A DNA stretch of 64,000 nt from Nocardia brasiliensis IFM 10847 (GCF_000710915.1 NZ_BAUA01000153.1:24842-88841); one strand, 5' to 3'; positions 50,534-60,205 are shown, numbered from the stretch's first letter. The notes: generated by a model from the letters alone, not told the origin. A program made the numbers and translations.

Positions 50534-51166
50534 ATGCGGATCGCCGAACTCAGTCGCACGAGTGGCGTGCCGCCCGCGACGATCAAGTACTACCTGCGCG
50601 AAGGCCTGCTGCAACCCGGCCTGCGCACCCACCACAATCAGGTGGAGTACGGCGACCAGCACGTCAACCGGCTGCGCCTGGTACGCGCGCTCGTCGACAT
50701 CGGCGGCATCTCGATCAGCGCGGCGGGCGAGCTGATCTCGGTCCTCGACACCGGCGATCTGACCGCGCGCCAGGCTCTCGGCGAGGCCATGTACGCGCTG
50801 GGCGCCCGGCGCTCCCCGGTCGGCGCGGACCAGCAGGCCACCGCCGAGGCCGACGTCGCTGACCTGCTCGCGCGCCGCGAATGGTCGGTCGACGACGAGA
50901 ACCCCGCCCGCCACACCCTGACCGACGTGTGCGCCGCGCTGCGCCAGCTCGGGCACGCCGACGTGATCGCCAAGATGGACGACTACGCCGCGGCCGCAGA
51001 AGCCGTCGCCGCGATCGACATCGAACTGGTCCGCGGCGTGCCGACGGTCGAGCGCATGACCGAAACCGCCATCGTCGGAACGATTCTCGGCGACACGATG
51101 CTCTCCGCGTTACGCAGGCTCGCGCAGGAGCACGTGTCCGGCCGGGTGCTGCCGGACGACGACTGA
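50534..51166 (+). CDS. MerR-family transcriptional regulator
   Basis: This 210-residue regulator has the MerR N-terminal winged helix (MRIAELSRTSGVPPATIKYY, LREGLLQPG) and a C-terminal helical domain without metal-binding cysteines, so it probably responds to something other than a thiophilic metal. ATG 50534 has AGGAG seven bases upstream. It is divergent from the two-gene membrane operon and shares a palindrome-containing promoter region with it, making that operon its likely target. Confidence 0.92.
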   Translation: MRIAELSRTSGVPPATIKYYLREGLLQPGLRTHHNQVEYGDQHVNRLRLVRALVDIGGISISAAGELISVLDTGDLTARQALGEAMYALGARRSPVGADQQATAEADVADLLARREWSVDDENPARHTLTDVCAALRQLGHADVIAKMDDYAAAAEAVAAIDIELVRGVPTVERMTETAIVGTILGDTMLSALRRLAQEHVSGRVLPDDD

Positions 51167-51167
51167 C

Positions 51168-53705
51168 TCACCGTCCGGCGTTCGCGCGCGACCGGTTCCA
51201 GCCGTTCCACGGGTCGGAATCCATTCGCTCATGGATACTTTCGCGCACCTGGGTGCGCATCGGCTCCGGCAGGCGATCGACGGCGGGCAAGCTGTCCGGC
51301 GACAGCACGGTCAAGTAGCCGATGTCGAACGGCTTACCCCGCTGCCAGCGATCGATGTTCTGATCGGCGATCAATCGTTCCGGATTCACCACGGCCAGCG
51401 CCAGCAGAGTTGCCATCGCGGTACCGAGTACGGTGCGCACCAACCACATTCGGCGCAGGCTGAGCACGGCCGCGAGCACCAGCAGATAGACCAGACCCAG
51501 CCACAGCTCGCAGACCTCCACCAGCAGCCGGAGCACGGTGAACCCGTAGGCCTGCTGATAGGTCCACATCCGGCCGAGTGCCGACGCGACGATGATCAAC
51601 GAGAGCACAGCCACCGCACTGAGCAAGGCCCGCAACCACATCCGGTCGCCCGCCGTCGCCTGATCGGCCCACCGCAGCACCACCAGGAGCACGGCCAAGG
51701 TCAGGATGCTCACCACCGACAGCTGCCAGAATCCGGTCCGCGCGTACTCCGCGTAGGTCAGCCCGGCGGTGCGCTGGACATAATCGTCGCCGCCGAACAG
51801 CGCCACGAACTGCGCGATGACGAACACCGTGAACAACGCCGTCAACGCACCCACCGGCAACACCCACTCGATCCGGCGCAGCTGCCGAACCCGCAGTCCC
51901 CCATCGCTTTCCGAGGCAGCGAGCATGGGCGCGGCCAGCAGATACAAAGCGCCGGCGGCGGCGAGCCCCAGCACGGTGAACAGGAAGATCCACTGGAACG
52001 CGAGGCCGCCGTCGACCCGCGGCGTCACCGCGTCGAACAGGGCCGCGAACGTCGCGTCGGCCCCACCGAGCAGCGGCACGAACACCGCCAGCAACCCGAG
52101 CGTGACCACCGCCGACAGCGCGAGCCCCCACTCCCGCCGTGCCGCCCCCGACCGCACCCGCCCCACCCCGGCATAAAGCCACTGCACCCCTGGCAACGCC
52201 GACAGCGGCACCGCGAACACATCGAACCAAGCCCCGTTCGCCGAGCGCCGCCCGACCACAGCCAGCGACGCCGCCACCCCCGCCCCCACCAGACAGCACA
52301 CGAACAACCACCCGGCAGCCCGGAATATACCCACTCCAGGTAGCACCAAAACCATTGCCACCCAATAGATCCGTGCCGCCTTGTCACCGAGCCCGGACCC
52401 CGTGCCACGGGCTGAGTCAGCCGGCTCGGCCCTGGTCACCAAGCCGTCGTCCGTTGCCCGACCGCCGACCCCAGCGCTGACCCCGGACACCGAAACGTCC
52501 CCAGACACCGACCCATCACCGGCCGCCCGGTCACCGCCGATCGCCTCGTCATCGCCGATCGCCTGGTCACCGCGGGTCGCCTGGTCACCGCCGATCGCCT
52601 CGTCACCGCGACTCGCCTGGTCACCGCAGGTCGCGGGGACGTCGCCGGGCGCACGATCGCTGCCGGTCACAGTGTTGCCACGAATCTCCGCAGCCTCACC
52701 GGCAGCGGGACGATCAGCAACCGCGGGCACATCACCGGACGCGCGGTCATAGCCAGACCTGAGACCATCGGTGGACGCGGAGTCTTTGGCTGCCGCGGCG
52801 TGATCACCGGACGCAGTGGTGCCACGGATCTCGGCATCGCCACCGTTCGCAGGGTGATCCTCGAGCGCGGGCGCATCGCGCGTCGCAGGATCGTCGCCGA
52901 CCGCGGCGTTCTTGCCGGTTACGGCATGACCGCCGGACGTGAGGGGGCCGCCCGGCGCAGGCATATCGCGGGACGCGGAGTCGTCGCCGGACGCGAGGGC
53001 ACTAGCAGGCGCGGGGCCATTGCCGGACGCCGTGTCGCCACGAATCTCCCGCGGCTCACCGGTCGCGGGATGCCCACCAGGCGCGGGCACATCGCGGCGC
53101 GCGGGCACATCGCGGCGCGCGGGCACATCGCGAGCCGCGGTGGCATCCCCCGACGCAGGCCCATCCCCGGAGGCAGGCACGTTATGTGGCGCGGGCACAT
53201 CACCGGACGCGAAGGCAGCACTGGAGGCGGGCTTATCGGTGGGTGCAGGAGTATCTCGGGTGGCGGGGTTGCCCCAGATCGACGCCTCGTTGCCATCCGT
53301 TGACGCTGTAGCGGGCTGCGGCACCGACGTCGAGCCGTCCCCGCCGCGGTTCGATGTCACCTCCGCTGCGGTCGGGCCCGGGATCTGCTCTGCGGCAGGC
53401 AGTTCGGGAGATCGGGTAAGGGCTTTGCGGGCTTTGCGGTCGACGGCGCAGATCGCACCGACCGCGATGGCTGCGGCCAGGAACCAGCCGATGCCGGGGC
53501 GGTCCAGCGGGATCAGGACGGCTCCGGCGAGGCCGATCAGCAGTGTGGCGGTCAACGCGCCGGGTGGGTGGGTAACCCGTTTCCAGCGCGGGATTTTCGG
53601 TGGGACGCGCATCGGCTGCGACGCCGCAGAGCGCTGCACTTCGTCGTGGACTTGCGGCGTACCGGAAAGCACCGAAGACGTTGATCCACTGGCATTTTCG
53701 GGCAT
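51168..53705 (-). CDS. DUF4173-like membrane protein with long hexapeptide-repeat region
   Basis: This 845-residue protein has two membrane helices near residues 50-88, a low-complexity region at about 145-414, and a C-terminal multi-pass domain (about 425-760, IYWVAMVLVLPGVGIFRAAG, YVQRTAGLTYAEYARTGFW, WQLSVVSILTLAVLLVVLRW) that matches DUF4153/DUF4173-type membrane proteins. The middle is made of 44 in-phase six-residue units of the general form D-x-P-A-x-G. ATG 53705 follows AGGAGGG. It lies 70 bases after the sensor kinase gene on the same strand, so it may belong to the two-component operon. Confidence 0.82.
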   Translation of the reverse strand: MPENASGSTSSVLSGTPQVHDEVQRSAASQPMRVPPKIPRWKRVTHPPGALTATLLIGLAGAVLIPLDRPGIGWFLAAAIAVGAICAVDRKARKALTRSPELPAAEQIPGPTAAEVTSNRGGDGSTSVPQPATASTDGNEASIWGNPATRDTPAPTDKPASSAAFASGDVPAPHNVPASGDGPASGDATAARDVPARRDVPARRDVPAPGGHPATGEPREIRGDTASGNGPAPASALASGDDSASRDMPAPGGPLTSGGHAVTGKNAAVGDDPATRDAPALEDHPANGGDAEIRGTTASGDHAAAAKDSASTDGLRSGYDRASGDVPAVADRPAAGEAAEIRGNTVTGSDRAPGDVPATCGDQASRGDEAIGGDQATRGDQAIGDDEAIGGDRAAGDGSVSGDVSVSGVSAGVGGRATDDGLVTRAEPADSARGTGSGLGDKAARIYWVAMVLVLPGVGIFRAAGWLFVCCLVGAGVAASLAVVGRRSANGAWFDVFAVPLSALPGVQWLYAGVGRVRSGAARREWGLALSAVVTLGLLAVFVPLLGGADATFAALFDAVTPRVDGGLAFQWIFLFTVLGLAAAGALYLLAAPMLAASESDGGLRVRQLRRIEWVLPVGALTALFTVFVIAQFVALFGGDDYVQRTAGLTYAEYARTGFWQLSVVSILTLAVLLVVLRWADQATAGDRMWLRALLSAVAVLSLIIVASALGRMWTYQQAYGFTVLRLLVEVCELWLGLVYLLVLAAVLSLRRMWLVRTVLGTAMATLLALAVVNPERLIADQNIDRWQRGKPFDIGYLTVLSPDSLPAVDRLPEPMRTQVRESIHERMDSDPWNGWNRSRANAGR
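52464..53273 (-). repeat. 18-bp minisatellite coding for in-phase hexapeptide repeats
   Basis: The DNA has an 18-base period over about 810 bases. The clearest tandem copies are GCGCGGGCACATCGCG units around 53080-53140 and GATCGCCTGGTCACCG-type units around 52530-52630. On the coding strand each unit gives six residues such as DVPARR, DGPASG or GDQAIG. No unit breaks the frame across 44 copies. The region is probably an extended linker and a site where copy number can vary. Confidence 0.8.
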
Positions 53706-53775
53706 GACTACCCTCCTGAGGGTGTGCGGGATCGCCCCGGGACCTGATGGCGGCCCAGGGTGCGTGGAGTAGGAA

Positions 53776-54834
53776 TCAGTCGGGCAGGACCACGCGGATC
53801 CGGGATCCGGGATCGGTGACGGCGATGGTGCCGCCGTGCAGGTCCACGACCCAGCGGGAGATGGCCAGGCCGAGACCGGTGCCGCCGCCGTCGGAGCGAC
53901 CGCCGCGGGTGAACCGATCGAAGACTCGCGCACGGTCGGCGCGCGGTATCCCCGGCCCGTCGTCGGCGACCTCGATCACGAGTTCCCCGGGCAGTCGGCG
54001 CGCGGTGACGCGCACTTCACCGCCGGCCGGACCGTGCCGGGCGGCGTTGTCGAGCAGATTGAGCAACACCTGGTGCAGCCGGGCGCGGTCCGCGAACACC
54101 GTTGCGGCACTGGGCTGCACATGACTGGTGAAGTACACCCCGCGCCCCAGCGCGGCCGCCGCGACCTCGGCCTCGGCCACCACCTCGGCGAACAGCGGTG
54201 CCACATCGAGCTTCTCACGGTCCAGCGGAAAAGCGCCCGCCTCGATGCTGGACAGGTCGAGCAGTTCGGACACCAGCCGACTCAGCCGCTCGGTCTGGGC
54301 GAGTGCGGTGCGCAGCGTCTTCGGATCCGGTTCGGAGACACCGTCGACGAGGTTTTCCAGCACCGCGCTCAACGCGGTGATCGGCGTGCGCAACTCGTGC
54401 GAGACGTTCGCGATGAGATCGCGGCGCTGCTGGTCGGCGGCCGCGAGATCGGCGGCCATCTGATTGAACGCCTCGGCCAGCTGTCCGACCTCGTCACGCG
54501 AACTCGCCCGCACCCGGCGGGTGTAGTCGCCCTGCGCCATCCGCTTGGCCGCCGCGGTCATCTCCCGCAGCGGCCTGGTGATGCCGTGCGCGAGGAACTG
54601 AGAGGTGGCCAGCGCGATCACCATCGCGGCGACCGTCGTCCTCGGCGGCAACCAACCGATCTTGAACCGGAAGAACCCGAACGCGATGCCGCCGGCGCAC
54701 AGCATGAGGATGGCCAGCTTCAACTTGATCGAACGCACCGGATCCAACGGGCGCGGTAACACGTCCGCCACCCAGTCCGAGGTGAGCCGCAGTCGCCGCG
54801 CGAGTGCACCCCCCTCGGCGGGGTCCGTGCTCAT
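53776..54834 (-). CDS. Sensor histidine kinase
   Basis: The 352-residue kinase has two membrane helices (LAILMLCAGGIAFGFF, VAAMVIALATSQFLA) with almost no extracytoplasmic loop between them, a HAMP domain (ITRPLREMTAAAKRMAQGD), the H-box ANVSHELRTPI, N-box LLNLLDNAARHG, and G-boxes VADDGPGIP and GGTGLGLAI. The short loop suggests it senses something within the membrane. Its start overlaps the response regulator stop (ATGA), so the two form one signalling unit. Confidence 0.93.
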   Translation of the reverse strand: MSTDPAEGGALARRLRLTSDWVADVLPRPLDPVRSIKLKLAILMLCAGGIAFGFFRFKIGWLPPRTTVAAMVIALATSQFLAHGITRPLREMTAAAKRMAQGDYTRRVRASSRDEVGQLAEAFNQMAADLAAADQQRRDLIANVSHELRTPITALSAVLENLVDGVSEPDPKTLRTALAQTERLSRLVSELLDLSSIEAGAFPLDREKLDVAPLFAEVVAEAEVAAAALGRGVYFTSHVQPSAATVFADRARLHQVLLNLLDNAARHGPAGGEVRVTARRLPGELVIEVADDGPGIPRADRARVFDRFTRGGRSDGGGTGLGLAISRWVVDLHGGTIAVTDPGSRIRVVLPD

Positions 54835-55532
54835 CGCGCCTCCAGGGCGTAACCGACGCCGTGCACGGTCCGGATGAGGTCGGCGCCGAGCTTGCGCCGC
54901 AACGCCTTGATATGACTGTCCACCGCGCGAGTGCCCGCCGCGTCGGCCCAGTCCCACACCTCCTCGAGCAGCCGTTCGCGGGCCAGCACCACGCGCGGGC
55001 GGCGCGCCAGCCGGGCCAGCAGATCGAACTCGAGCGGCGTGAGCTGGGCTTCGACCTCGGCGCGCCAGACCCGGCGCTGGTCGATATCGATGCGGAGATC
55101 ACCGACGGCGATCACCGTGCCGTCGCGATCGGCGGCCCGATCCATCCGGCGCAGCAGTGCGTGCACCCGGGCGGTGAGCACCCGCAGCGAGAACGGTTTG
55201 GTCAGATAGTCGTCGGCGCCGACGCCGAGCCCGATCAACTGGTCGGTCTCGTCGGTCCGCGCGGTCAACATCAGCACCGGCACCGGCCGCTCCGCCTGGA
55301 TCCGGCGGCACACCTCGAGCCCGTCGAACCCGGGCAGCATCACGTCCAGCACGACGAGGTCCGGCGTCAGCGCGGCGGCCGCGGCCACCGCGCCCGGCCC
55401 GTCGTGCGCCAGGTCCACGGTGAATCCCTCGGCGCGCAACCGGGCCGCCACGGACTCCGCGATGGTCACCTCGTCGTCGACCACCAGGATCCGCCGCAGC
55501 GCCCGTCCCCCACCCGCTCCGTTCTGCTCCAT
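54831..55532 (-). CDS. OmpR/PhoB-type response regulator
   Basis: This 233-residue protein has a typical receiver (ILVVDDE at the start, phospho-Asp in DLVVLDVMLPG, Lys in YLTKPF) and a C-terminal winged helix (LTPLEFDLLARLAR, RAVDSHIKALRRKLG, IRTVHGVGYAL). It is the first gene of a three-gene transcription unit followed by the kinase and the repeat-containing membrane protein, the likely downstream targets or partners. Confidence 0.95.
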   Translation of the reverse strand: MEQNGAGGGRALRRILVVDDEVTIAESVAARLRAEGFTVDLAHDGPGAVAAAAALTPDLVVLDVMLPGFDGLEVCRRIQAERPVPVLMLTARTDETDQLIGLGVGADDYLTKPFSLRVLTARVHALLRRMDRAADRDGTVIAVGDLRIDIDQRRVWRAEVEAQLTPLEFDLLARLARRPRVVLARERLLEEVWDWADAAGTRAVDSHIKALRRKLGADLIRTVHGVGYALEAR

Positions 55533-55668
55533 GCTCGCAAACCCTAGCCACCACCTGTGGAGAGCCGCCGCACCAAATGTGGAGATTCCGTGTGCGGGCG
55601 GCCGCGTGACACGGCCGGGCCGGATTCGGCACGACGCGCGAAACCGGGCGGTGTTTTAGGCTGCGGAC

Positions 55669-56103
55669 ATGAATCCTCGCCTGCAATACAGGGATTGGCC
55701 TGGTGAGGCCGAGGGGCGGCTGGAGTGGTTGCGGGCCGACCTTTCCGACGATATCCAGCTGGACTTCCGCGACGGGACCACGTTGCACGAATTGGAGGCG
55801 GAGCTGCTGCGCCGGTTCGACGAGGTGGCCGCGCTCGACGCGCCGGAGGTCGGGCCGTTCGTCGCCGGTGTAGCCACCTACCTGGGCGAACTGCTCATCC
55901 GGCGCACCGGCGCGCGCTGGAGCTGGCCGGTGCAACCGGCCGCCGGGGACCCGCCGACGCTCATGCTCACCGCGGATTTCGACTTCGAGGTCGTCTCGCC
56001 GTGGGACATCATCGCCGCGGCCGTACGGGACCGCACCGGCACCGCGTTCACCGCGTTCCTGCGCCGGTGGGATCCCGTCGAACAGGCCACTGATCCGCAC
56101 TGA
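55669..56103 (+). CDS. Small protein of unknown function
   Basis: This 144-residue acidic soluble protein has no recognised domain, signal peptide or membrane helix. It is rich in Asp, Glu, Leu and Trp (RDWPGEAEGRLEWLRADLS, LLRRFDEVAALDA, WDIIAAAVRDRTGTAFTAFL). The composition and codon use look like a genuine gene, and it has a good start context. It is convergent with the metal ATPase gene and ends 7 bases before that gene's stop. I cannot propose a function. Confidence 0.65.
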   Translation: MNPRLQYRDWPGEAEGRLEWLRADLSDDIQLDFRDGTTLHELEAELLRRFDEVAALDAPEVGPFVAGVATYLGELLIRRTGARWSWPVQPAAGDPPTLMLTADFDFEVVSPWDIIAAAVRDRTGTAFTAFLRRWDPVEQATDPH

Positions 56104-56110
56104 ATCCGAG

Positions 56111-58138
56111 TTACCGCTGTGCGGCCGGCCGCGGCTCGTGCTCGATGCCCGCGTGCTCGGCACCGCGGCGGAAGCGCAGTAGACGCAGCGCGTTCGCGAC
56201 GACCAACAGGGTCGAGCCTTCATGGATGAAGACCGCGGGGCCGATGGGCAACCCGATGAGCGTCGCGGGCACCAGCGCGGCGACGATCAGCAACGAGAAG
56301 GCCAGGTTCTGCCGGATGATCCCGGCCGTCCGCCGGCTCAGCGCCACCGCGAACGGCAGCCTGCCGATATCGTCGACCATCAGTGCCACATCGGCGGTTT
56401 CCAGCGCGACCGCCGAGCCGCTCGCCCCCATCGCGATGCCGACCGAGGAGTTCACCATCGCGGGCGCGTCGTTGACGCCGTCGCCGACCATCGCCGTGCC
56501 GTTGCGGCCGCCCAGCCGCTTGACCATGGTGACCTTGTCCTCGGGCAGCAGCCCGCCGTGCGCGGCGTCCAGACCCATGTCCGCGGCGACCGCGTCGGCG
56601 ACGCGCTGGTTGTCTCCGGAGATCAAGACGATGTTGTCGATCCCGAGCTCACGCAGCCGGGCCACCACGGGCGCCGCCTCCGCGCGCGGGCTGTCCATCA
56701 CCCCGACCACACCCAGGTAGGCGCCCGCGTGCCGGACGATCATGGTGGTGCGGCCCTGATCGTGCAGGTCGTCCACGATCTCGACGAGCGCCGCGGGCAG
56801 ACCCTCGGGATCGAGTTCGGTGAACATGGTGCGGTTGCCGACTTCGGTGGCCCGGCCGTCCACCAGCGCGGTCACACCCCGGCCGGTCACCGAATTCACT
56901 TCCGACGCTGTGCGTTCCGCATCGGCGGGCACGAGCAGCGCGAGGTCGCGGGTGATCGCGCCCGCCAGCGGATGATCGCTGTAGGACTCCACGGCGAACA
57001 GCGTGGTGATCAGCTCGTCACGTAACTCGGGGCGCACCGGGACGATTTCGGTGACCCGGGGTTGGCCCCAGGTGAGCGTGCCGGTCTTGTCGAACGCCAT
57101 CGAGCGCACGCGGCCCAGCGTCTCGAGTGGGCCGCCGCCCTTGGCCAGCACACCCGCGTGCGCAGCCCGCGCGATCCCGGCCAGCACCGCGCTCGGAGTC
57201 GCGATCGCCAGCGCGCACGGGCTCGCCGCGACCAGCACCACCATGGCCCGGTAGAAGCTGTCCGCGAAAGGTTCCGCATTGACGAACACACCGAACGCCA
57301 GGACGCCGAGCACACCGGCCAGCACTACGGGCACATAGAACTTCTGGAACCGGTCGATGAACCGCTGGGTCGGCGATTTCTGCGTATCGGCCTCGCGCAC
57401 CATGGTGATGACCCGGGCCAGCATGCTGTCGGCGGCCCGGCTGGTCACCAGCACGTCCATCGCGCCGGCGCCGTTCATGGTGCCCGCGAACACCCGATGC
57501 GTTTCCGGTACGGCAGTACTACTCGACAACGCGGCCTGCGCATCGGCGACCGGCGCCTTCTCCACCGGAATGCTCTCGCCGGTGACCGAGGATTCATCGA
57601 CACTGCTCACGCCCGCGACCACGACACCGTCCGCGGCGAGCCGCGAATTCGGCAGCACCACAACCACGTCGCCGATGGCCAGCTCGTCGACGGGCACCGC
57701 ACGCACCGCGCCGTCCGGACCGCGGACCAGCGCGGTGCCCGGCGCGAGTTCGGCCAGCGCCTCGATCGACCGCTGCGCCCGGCCCATCGCGTACTCCTCG
57801 AGCGCGTGCCCGAGGCTGAACAGGAACAACAGCACCGAACCCTCGGCCCACTTGCCGACCATGGCCGCGCCCACCGCCGCGACCAACATCAGGAAATCGA
57901 CCTCGAACCGGCCGCGCCGCACCGTCGCGATCGCGGTGCGGATCGTGAAGAAGCCGCCGAAGAAATAGGTGGCGGCGAACAGCACGATCGCCACCCACTC
58001 GGGTGCGGATACCAGGTACTTCGCGGTCATGCCCGTGGCGTAGGCGATACCGGAGGCGATGGCGAAGATCAGCTCCGATCGCTCCCCCATCCATGCGTTT
58101 TTGTGGTCATGCCCGGCTGCTCGTCCGTCGCTGCTCAT
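56111..58138 (-). CDS. P1B-4-type heavy-metal-transporting ATPase
   Basis: The 675-residue pump has the phosphorylation site MAFDKTGTLTWGQ, the actuator TGES, the hinge MVGDGVNDAP, the transmembrane metal motif SPCALAIATP and, in helix eight, HEGST. The SPC and HEGxT motifs mark the P1B-4 group (CtpD/CtpJ/CoaT-like), which exports Co, Zn or Fe. There is no N-terminal metal-binding domain. ATG 58138 is likely; GTG 58144 is in frame. A palindromic AT-rich sequence just upstream fits a metal-responsive operator. Confidence 0.92.
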   Translation of the reverse strand: MSSDGRAAGHDHKNAWMGERSELIFAIASGIAYATGMTAKYLVSAPEWVAIVLFAATYFFGGFFTIRTAIATVRRGRFEVDFLMLVAAVGAAMVGKWAEGSVLLFLFSLGHALEEYAMGRAQRSIEALAELAPGTALVRGPDGAVRAVPVDELAIGDVVVVLPNSRLAADGVVVAGVSSVDESSVTGESIPVEKAPVADAQAALSSSTAVPETHRVFAGTMNGAGAMDVLVTSRAADSMLARVITMVREADTQKSPTQRFIDRFQKFYVPVVLAGVLGVLAFGVFVNAEPFADSFYRAMVVLVAASPCALAIATPSAVLAGIARAAHAGVLAKGGGPLETLGRVRSMAFDKTGTLTWGQPRVTEIVPVRPELRDELITTLFAVESYSDHPLAGAITRDLALLVPADAERTASEVNSVTGRGVTALVDGRATEVGNRTMFTELDPEGLPAALVEIVDDLHDQGRTTMIVRHAGAYLGVVGVMDSPRAEAAPVVARLRELGIDNIVLISGDNQRVADAVAADMGLDAAHGGLLPEDKVTMVKRLGGRNGTAMVGDGVNDAPAMVNSSVGIAMGASGSAVALETADVALMVDDIGRLPFAVALSRRTAGIIRQNLAFSLLIVAALVPATLIGLPIGPAVFIHEGSTLLVVANALRLLRFRRGAEHAGIEHEPRPAAQR

Positions 58139-58452
58139 AACCACATCATATGCATAGATCGCTATATCTGCATAGCTTTATTTCCCTGATGCGGTCGGCG
58201 CAGGCGGACCGCGGCTCGTCGCTGTGCGCCTGACGAGTCGCGCCGATCCCTTGGTCAGCCGAGGACCGTCACTTCCCAGCGGCCGCCGTCGTTCAGGCAC
58301 CTCTATACCGGCACGGCACCGCTCACCAGTGCATCAGCGGGTTGCTGTCGCGTCACGAAGATCGCCGCCGCCCCGCCGCCCGACCCGTCCGGCGACGCGA
58401 GACGCCGCTCCGCCGGGCGGGGGTGGGCGCGCGTCGCCTAGCATCGCGACAT
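58139..58452. other. Divergent intergenic region, 314 bases
   Basis: Apart from the AT-rich candidate operator at its left end, this gap shows no gene or clear repeat. It holds the promoters of the ATPase (minus) and of the endonuclease/phosphatase-fold gene (plus). Confidence 0.5.
58151..58176 (-). promoter_or_regulatory. Candidate metal-responsive operator upstream of the P1B-4 ATPase
   Basis: An AT-rich patch, unusual in this genome, holds TGCATAG twice (58151-58157 and 58169-58175, 18 bases apart) and the inverted repeat GCTAT-N6-ATAGC (58161-58176). It lies 13-38 bases upstream of the ATPase start. ArsR-family repressors of metal pumps bind AT-rich dyads of this type. No ArsR gene is adjacent in the window. 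Confidence 0.45.
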
Positions 58453-59166
58453 GTGATCACCGTTGCCACCTGGAATGTCCTGCATCGCATTCATGCCGAG
58501 AACTGGTACGAGGATGTCTCCAGCAGATGGCCGGACGAGGCGGCGCGCATCGACGCGGTCACCGCGCGCATCGCGGCCCGCACCGAACAGCTGATCGCGC
58601 TGCAGGAGGTCAGCGGTGACCAGTTGATCAGCCTGCGGGCCGGATTGCCCGACCGCACAGTGCATTCCATGCAGTATCAACGGCTGCCCACGGCGCGCAG
58701 ACACGCCAGCCGGCTGCGCGATCCGAGCGAACACCTGGTGCTGATCGTCGCCGGGCCCAGCCGGGACATCGCGGCCGAATCCTTCGCCGACGACCCGGGC
58801 AAGGGCGCGCTGGTGATCACCGCCGCGGGCGTGCTCGTCATCGCGACGCACGTGACCGGCGATCGGCGGCGCGCGGGCCAGTTCCGCCGCTTGGCCGAAT
58901 TGGCCTCCAGCACACCGGAATACCCGGCGGTGCTGCTCGGCGACTACAACATCGACCGCGCGACCGTCGCCGAGCAGTTCGGCGCGGGCTTCACCGTCGC
59001 CGACCTCTCCCCCGACGCCCTGCCGACCCGTCCCCGCTCCTCGGGCGCGAAATCGCAGTACATCGATCACGTGGTGGTGCGCGACGCGACGGTGCACGAG
59101 GTGGCGGTCGAGGACGTCGACGGACTGTCCGATCACAACCTCGTGCGCGCGGCCATCACGCTGTGA
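58453..59166 (+). CDS. Endonuclease/exonuclease/phosphatase-fold protein
   Basis: The 237-residue protein follows the EEP fold: VITVATWNVLH at the N-terminus, LIALQEVSGDQL with the metal-binding Glu, VLVIATHVTG, AVLLGDYNIDR and the terminal SDHNLV. Members cleave phosphodiester bonds in nucleic acids, lipids or nucleotides. It appears cytoplasmic. The only reasonable start is GTG 58453, since the ATG two bases earlier is out of frame. The substrate is unknown. Confidence 0.88.
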   Translation: MITVATWNVLHRIHAENWYEDVSSRWPDEAARIDAVTARIAARTEQLIALQEVSGDQLISLRAGLPDRTVHSMQYQRLPTARRHASRLRDPSEHLVLIVAGPSRDIAAESFADDPGKGALVITAAGVLVIATHVTGDRRRAGQFRRLAELASSTPEYPAVLLGDYNIDRATVAEQFGAGFTVADLSPDALPTRPRSSGAKSQYIDHVVVRDATVHEVAVEDVDGLSDHNLVRAAITL

Positions 59167-59243
59167 GCCGGGGCCCAACTGCCCCGCCGGGCAGATGATC
59201 CGATTCCCCGGCGGCCCTGCCCGACCCGGCCGAGAATGCTCCT

Positions 59244-60092
59244 ATGGTCGAGATCAGCCGCGGGGTCGCCACCGTGAACGGCATCCACATGCACTACCGG
59301 CGCGCGGGATCGGGTTCGGCGCTGGTGCTGTTGCACGGCTGGCCGCAAACCGGCTACTGCTGGCGGCGCGTACTACCCGCCCTGGCGGAGCGGCACACCG
59401 TAATCGCCCCGGACCTGAGGGGTTACGGGCACACCGACAAACCGACGACCGGCTACGACAAACGGACGATGGCCGCCGACGTCGCGGCACTGCTCGAATC
59501 CCTCGGCTTCGACACCGCCGCCGTGGTCGGCCATGATCGTGGCGCGCGGGTAGCCCACCGCTGGGCCCTGGACCGGCCCGATCAGGTCACGAAACTCGCT
59601 GTGCTCGACATCATTCCGACCAGGGAGACCTGGCGGCGGATGGATGCCGCGCTGGGGCGGCGCTTCTTCCACTGGTTCTTCCATCTGCAACCCGATCTGC
59701 CGGAACGTCTTGTCGGGCACGATATTTCCGGGTATCTGCGGTACTTCTTCGAAACCTGGACAGTCAATCGGCACGGTCTGCCCGGCGAGGCCATCGACGA
59801 ATACATTCGCGCCTTCAGCACTCCCGGCGCGCTGCGCGCGGGTTTCGACGACTACCGCGCGGCCGAACTGGACACCGAGCACGACAATGCCGACGCGGGG
59901 CACCGCCTGCGCATGCCGGTGCTCGCGCTGTGGGGCGCCGCCAGTTTCCTCGAAGAGATACCGGCCCTGGAGATCTGGCGTGAGTATGCCGAAAATGTCA
60001 CCGGCGCAGCCATTCCCGAATGCGGCCATTTTCTCGCCGAAGAACGGCCGCAAGCCCTGCTCGCACACCTGACCGAATTCCTCGCCGCCTGA
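59244..60092 (+). CDS. Alpha/beta hydrolase, haloacetate dehalogenase/epoxide hydrolase-like
   Basis: This 282-residue hydrolase has the oxyanion HGWPQ, nucleophile Asp98 in GHDRGARVAHRWA, and the C-terminal ECGHFLAEE with catalytic His. The cap region contains FFHWFFHLQPDLPERLVG, which strongly resembles fluoroacetate dehalogenases and related epoxide hydrolases. An Asp nucleophile rules out simple esterase chemistry. It has no signal peptide and stands alone, 78 bases after the EEP-fold gene. Confidence 0.88.
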   Translation: MVEISRGVATVNGIHMHYRRAGSGSALVLLHGWPQTGYCWRRVLPALAERHTVIAPDLRGYGHTDKPTTGYDKRTMAADVAALLESLGFDTAAVVGHDRGARVAHRWALDRPDQVTKLAVLDIIPTRETWRRMDAALGRRFFHWFFHLQPDLPERLVGHDISGYLRYFFETWTVNRHGLPGEAIDEYIRAFSTPGALRAGFDDYRAAELDTEHDNADAGHRLRMPVLALWGAASFLEEIPALEIWREYAENVTGAAIPECGHFLAEERPQALLAHLTEFLAA

Positions 60093-60205
60093 TTGCGCTT
60101 GCACCGAGATCTGGTCACGGAACGGTCATCGACCACGCCGCAGACCGGCTGGTCTGGGAGAATTCCGGGTGGCCCTGACGCGTGTCCGCGAACGAAAGGT
60201 GCGAC

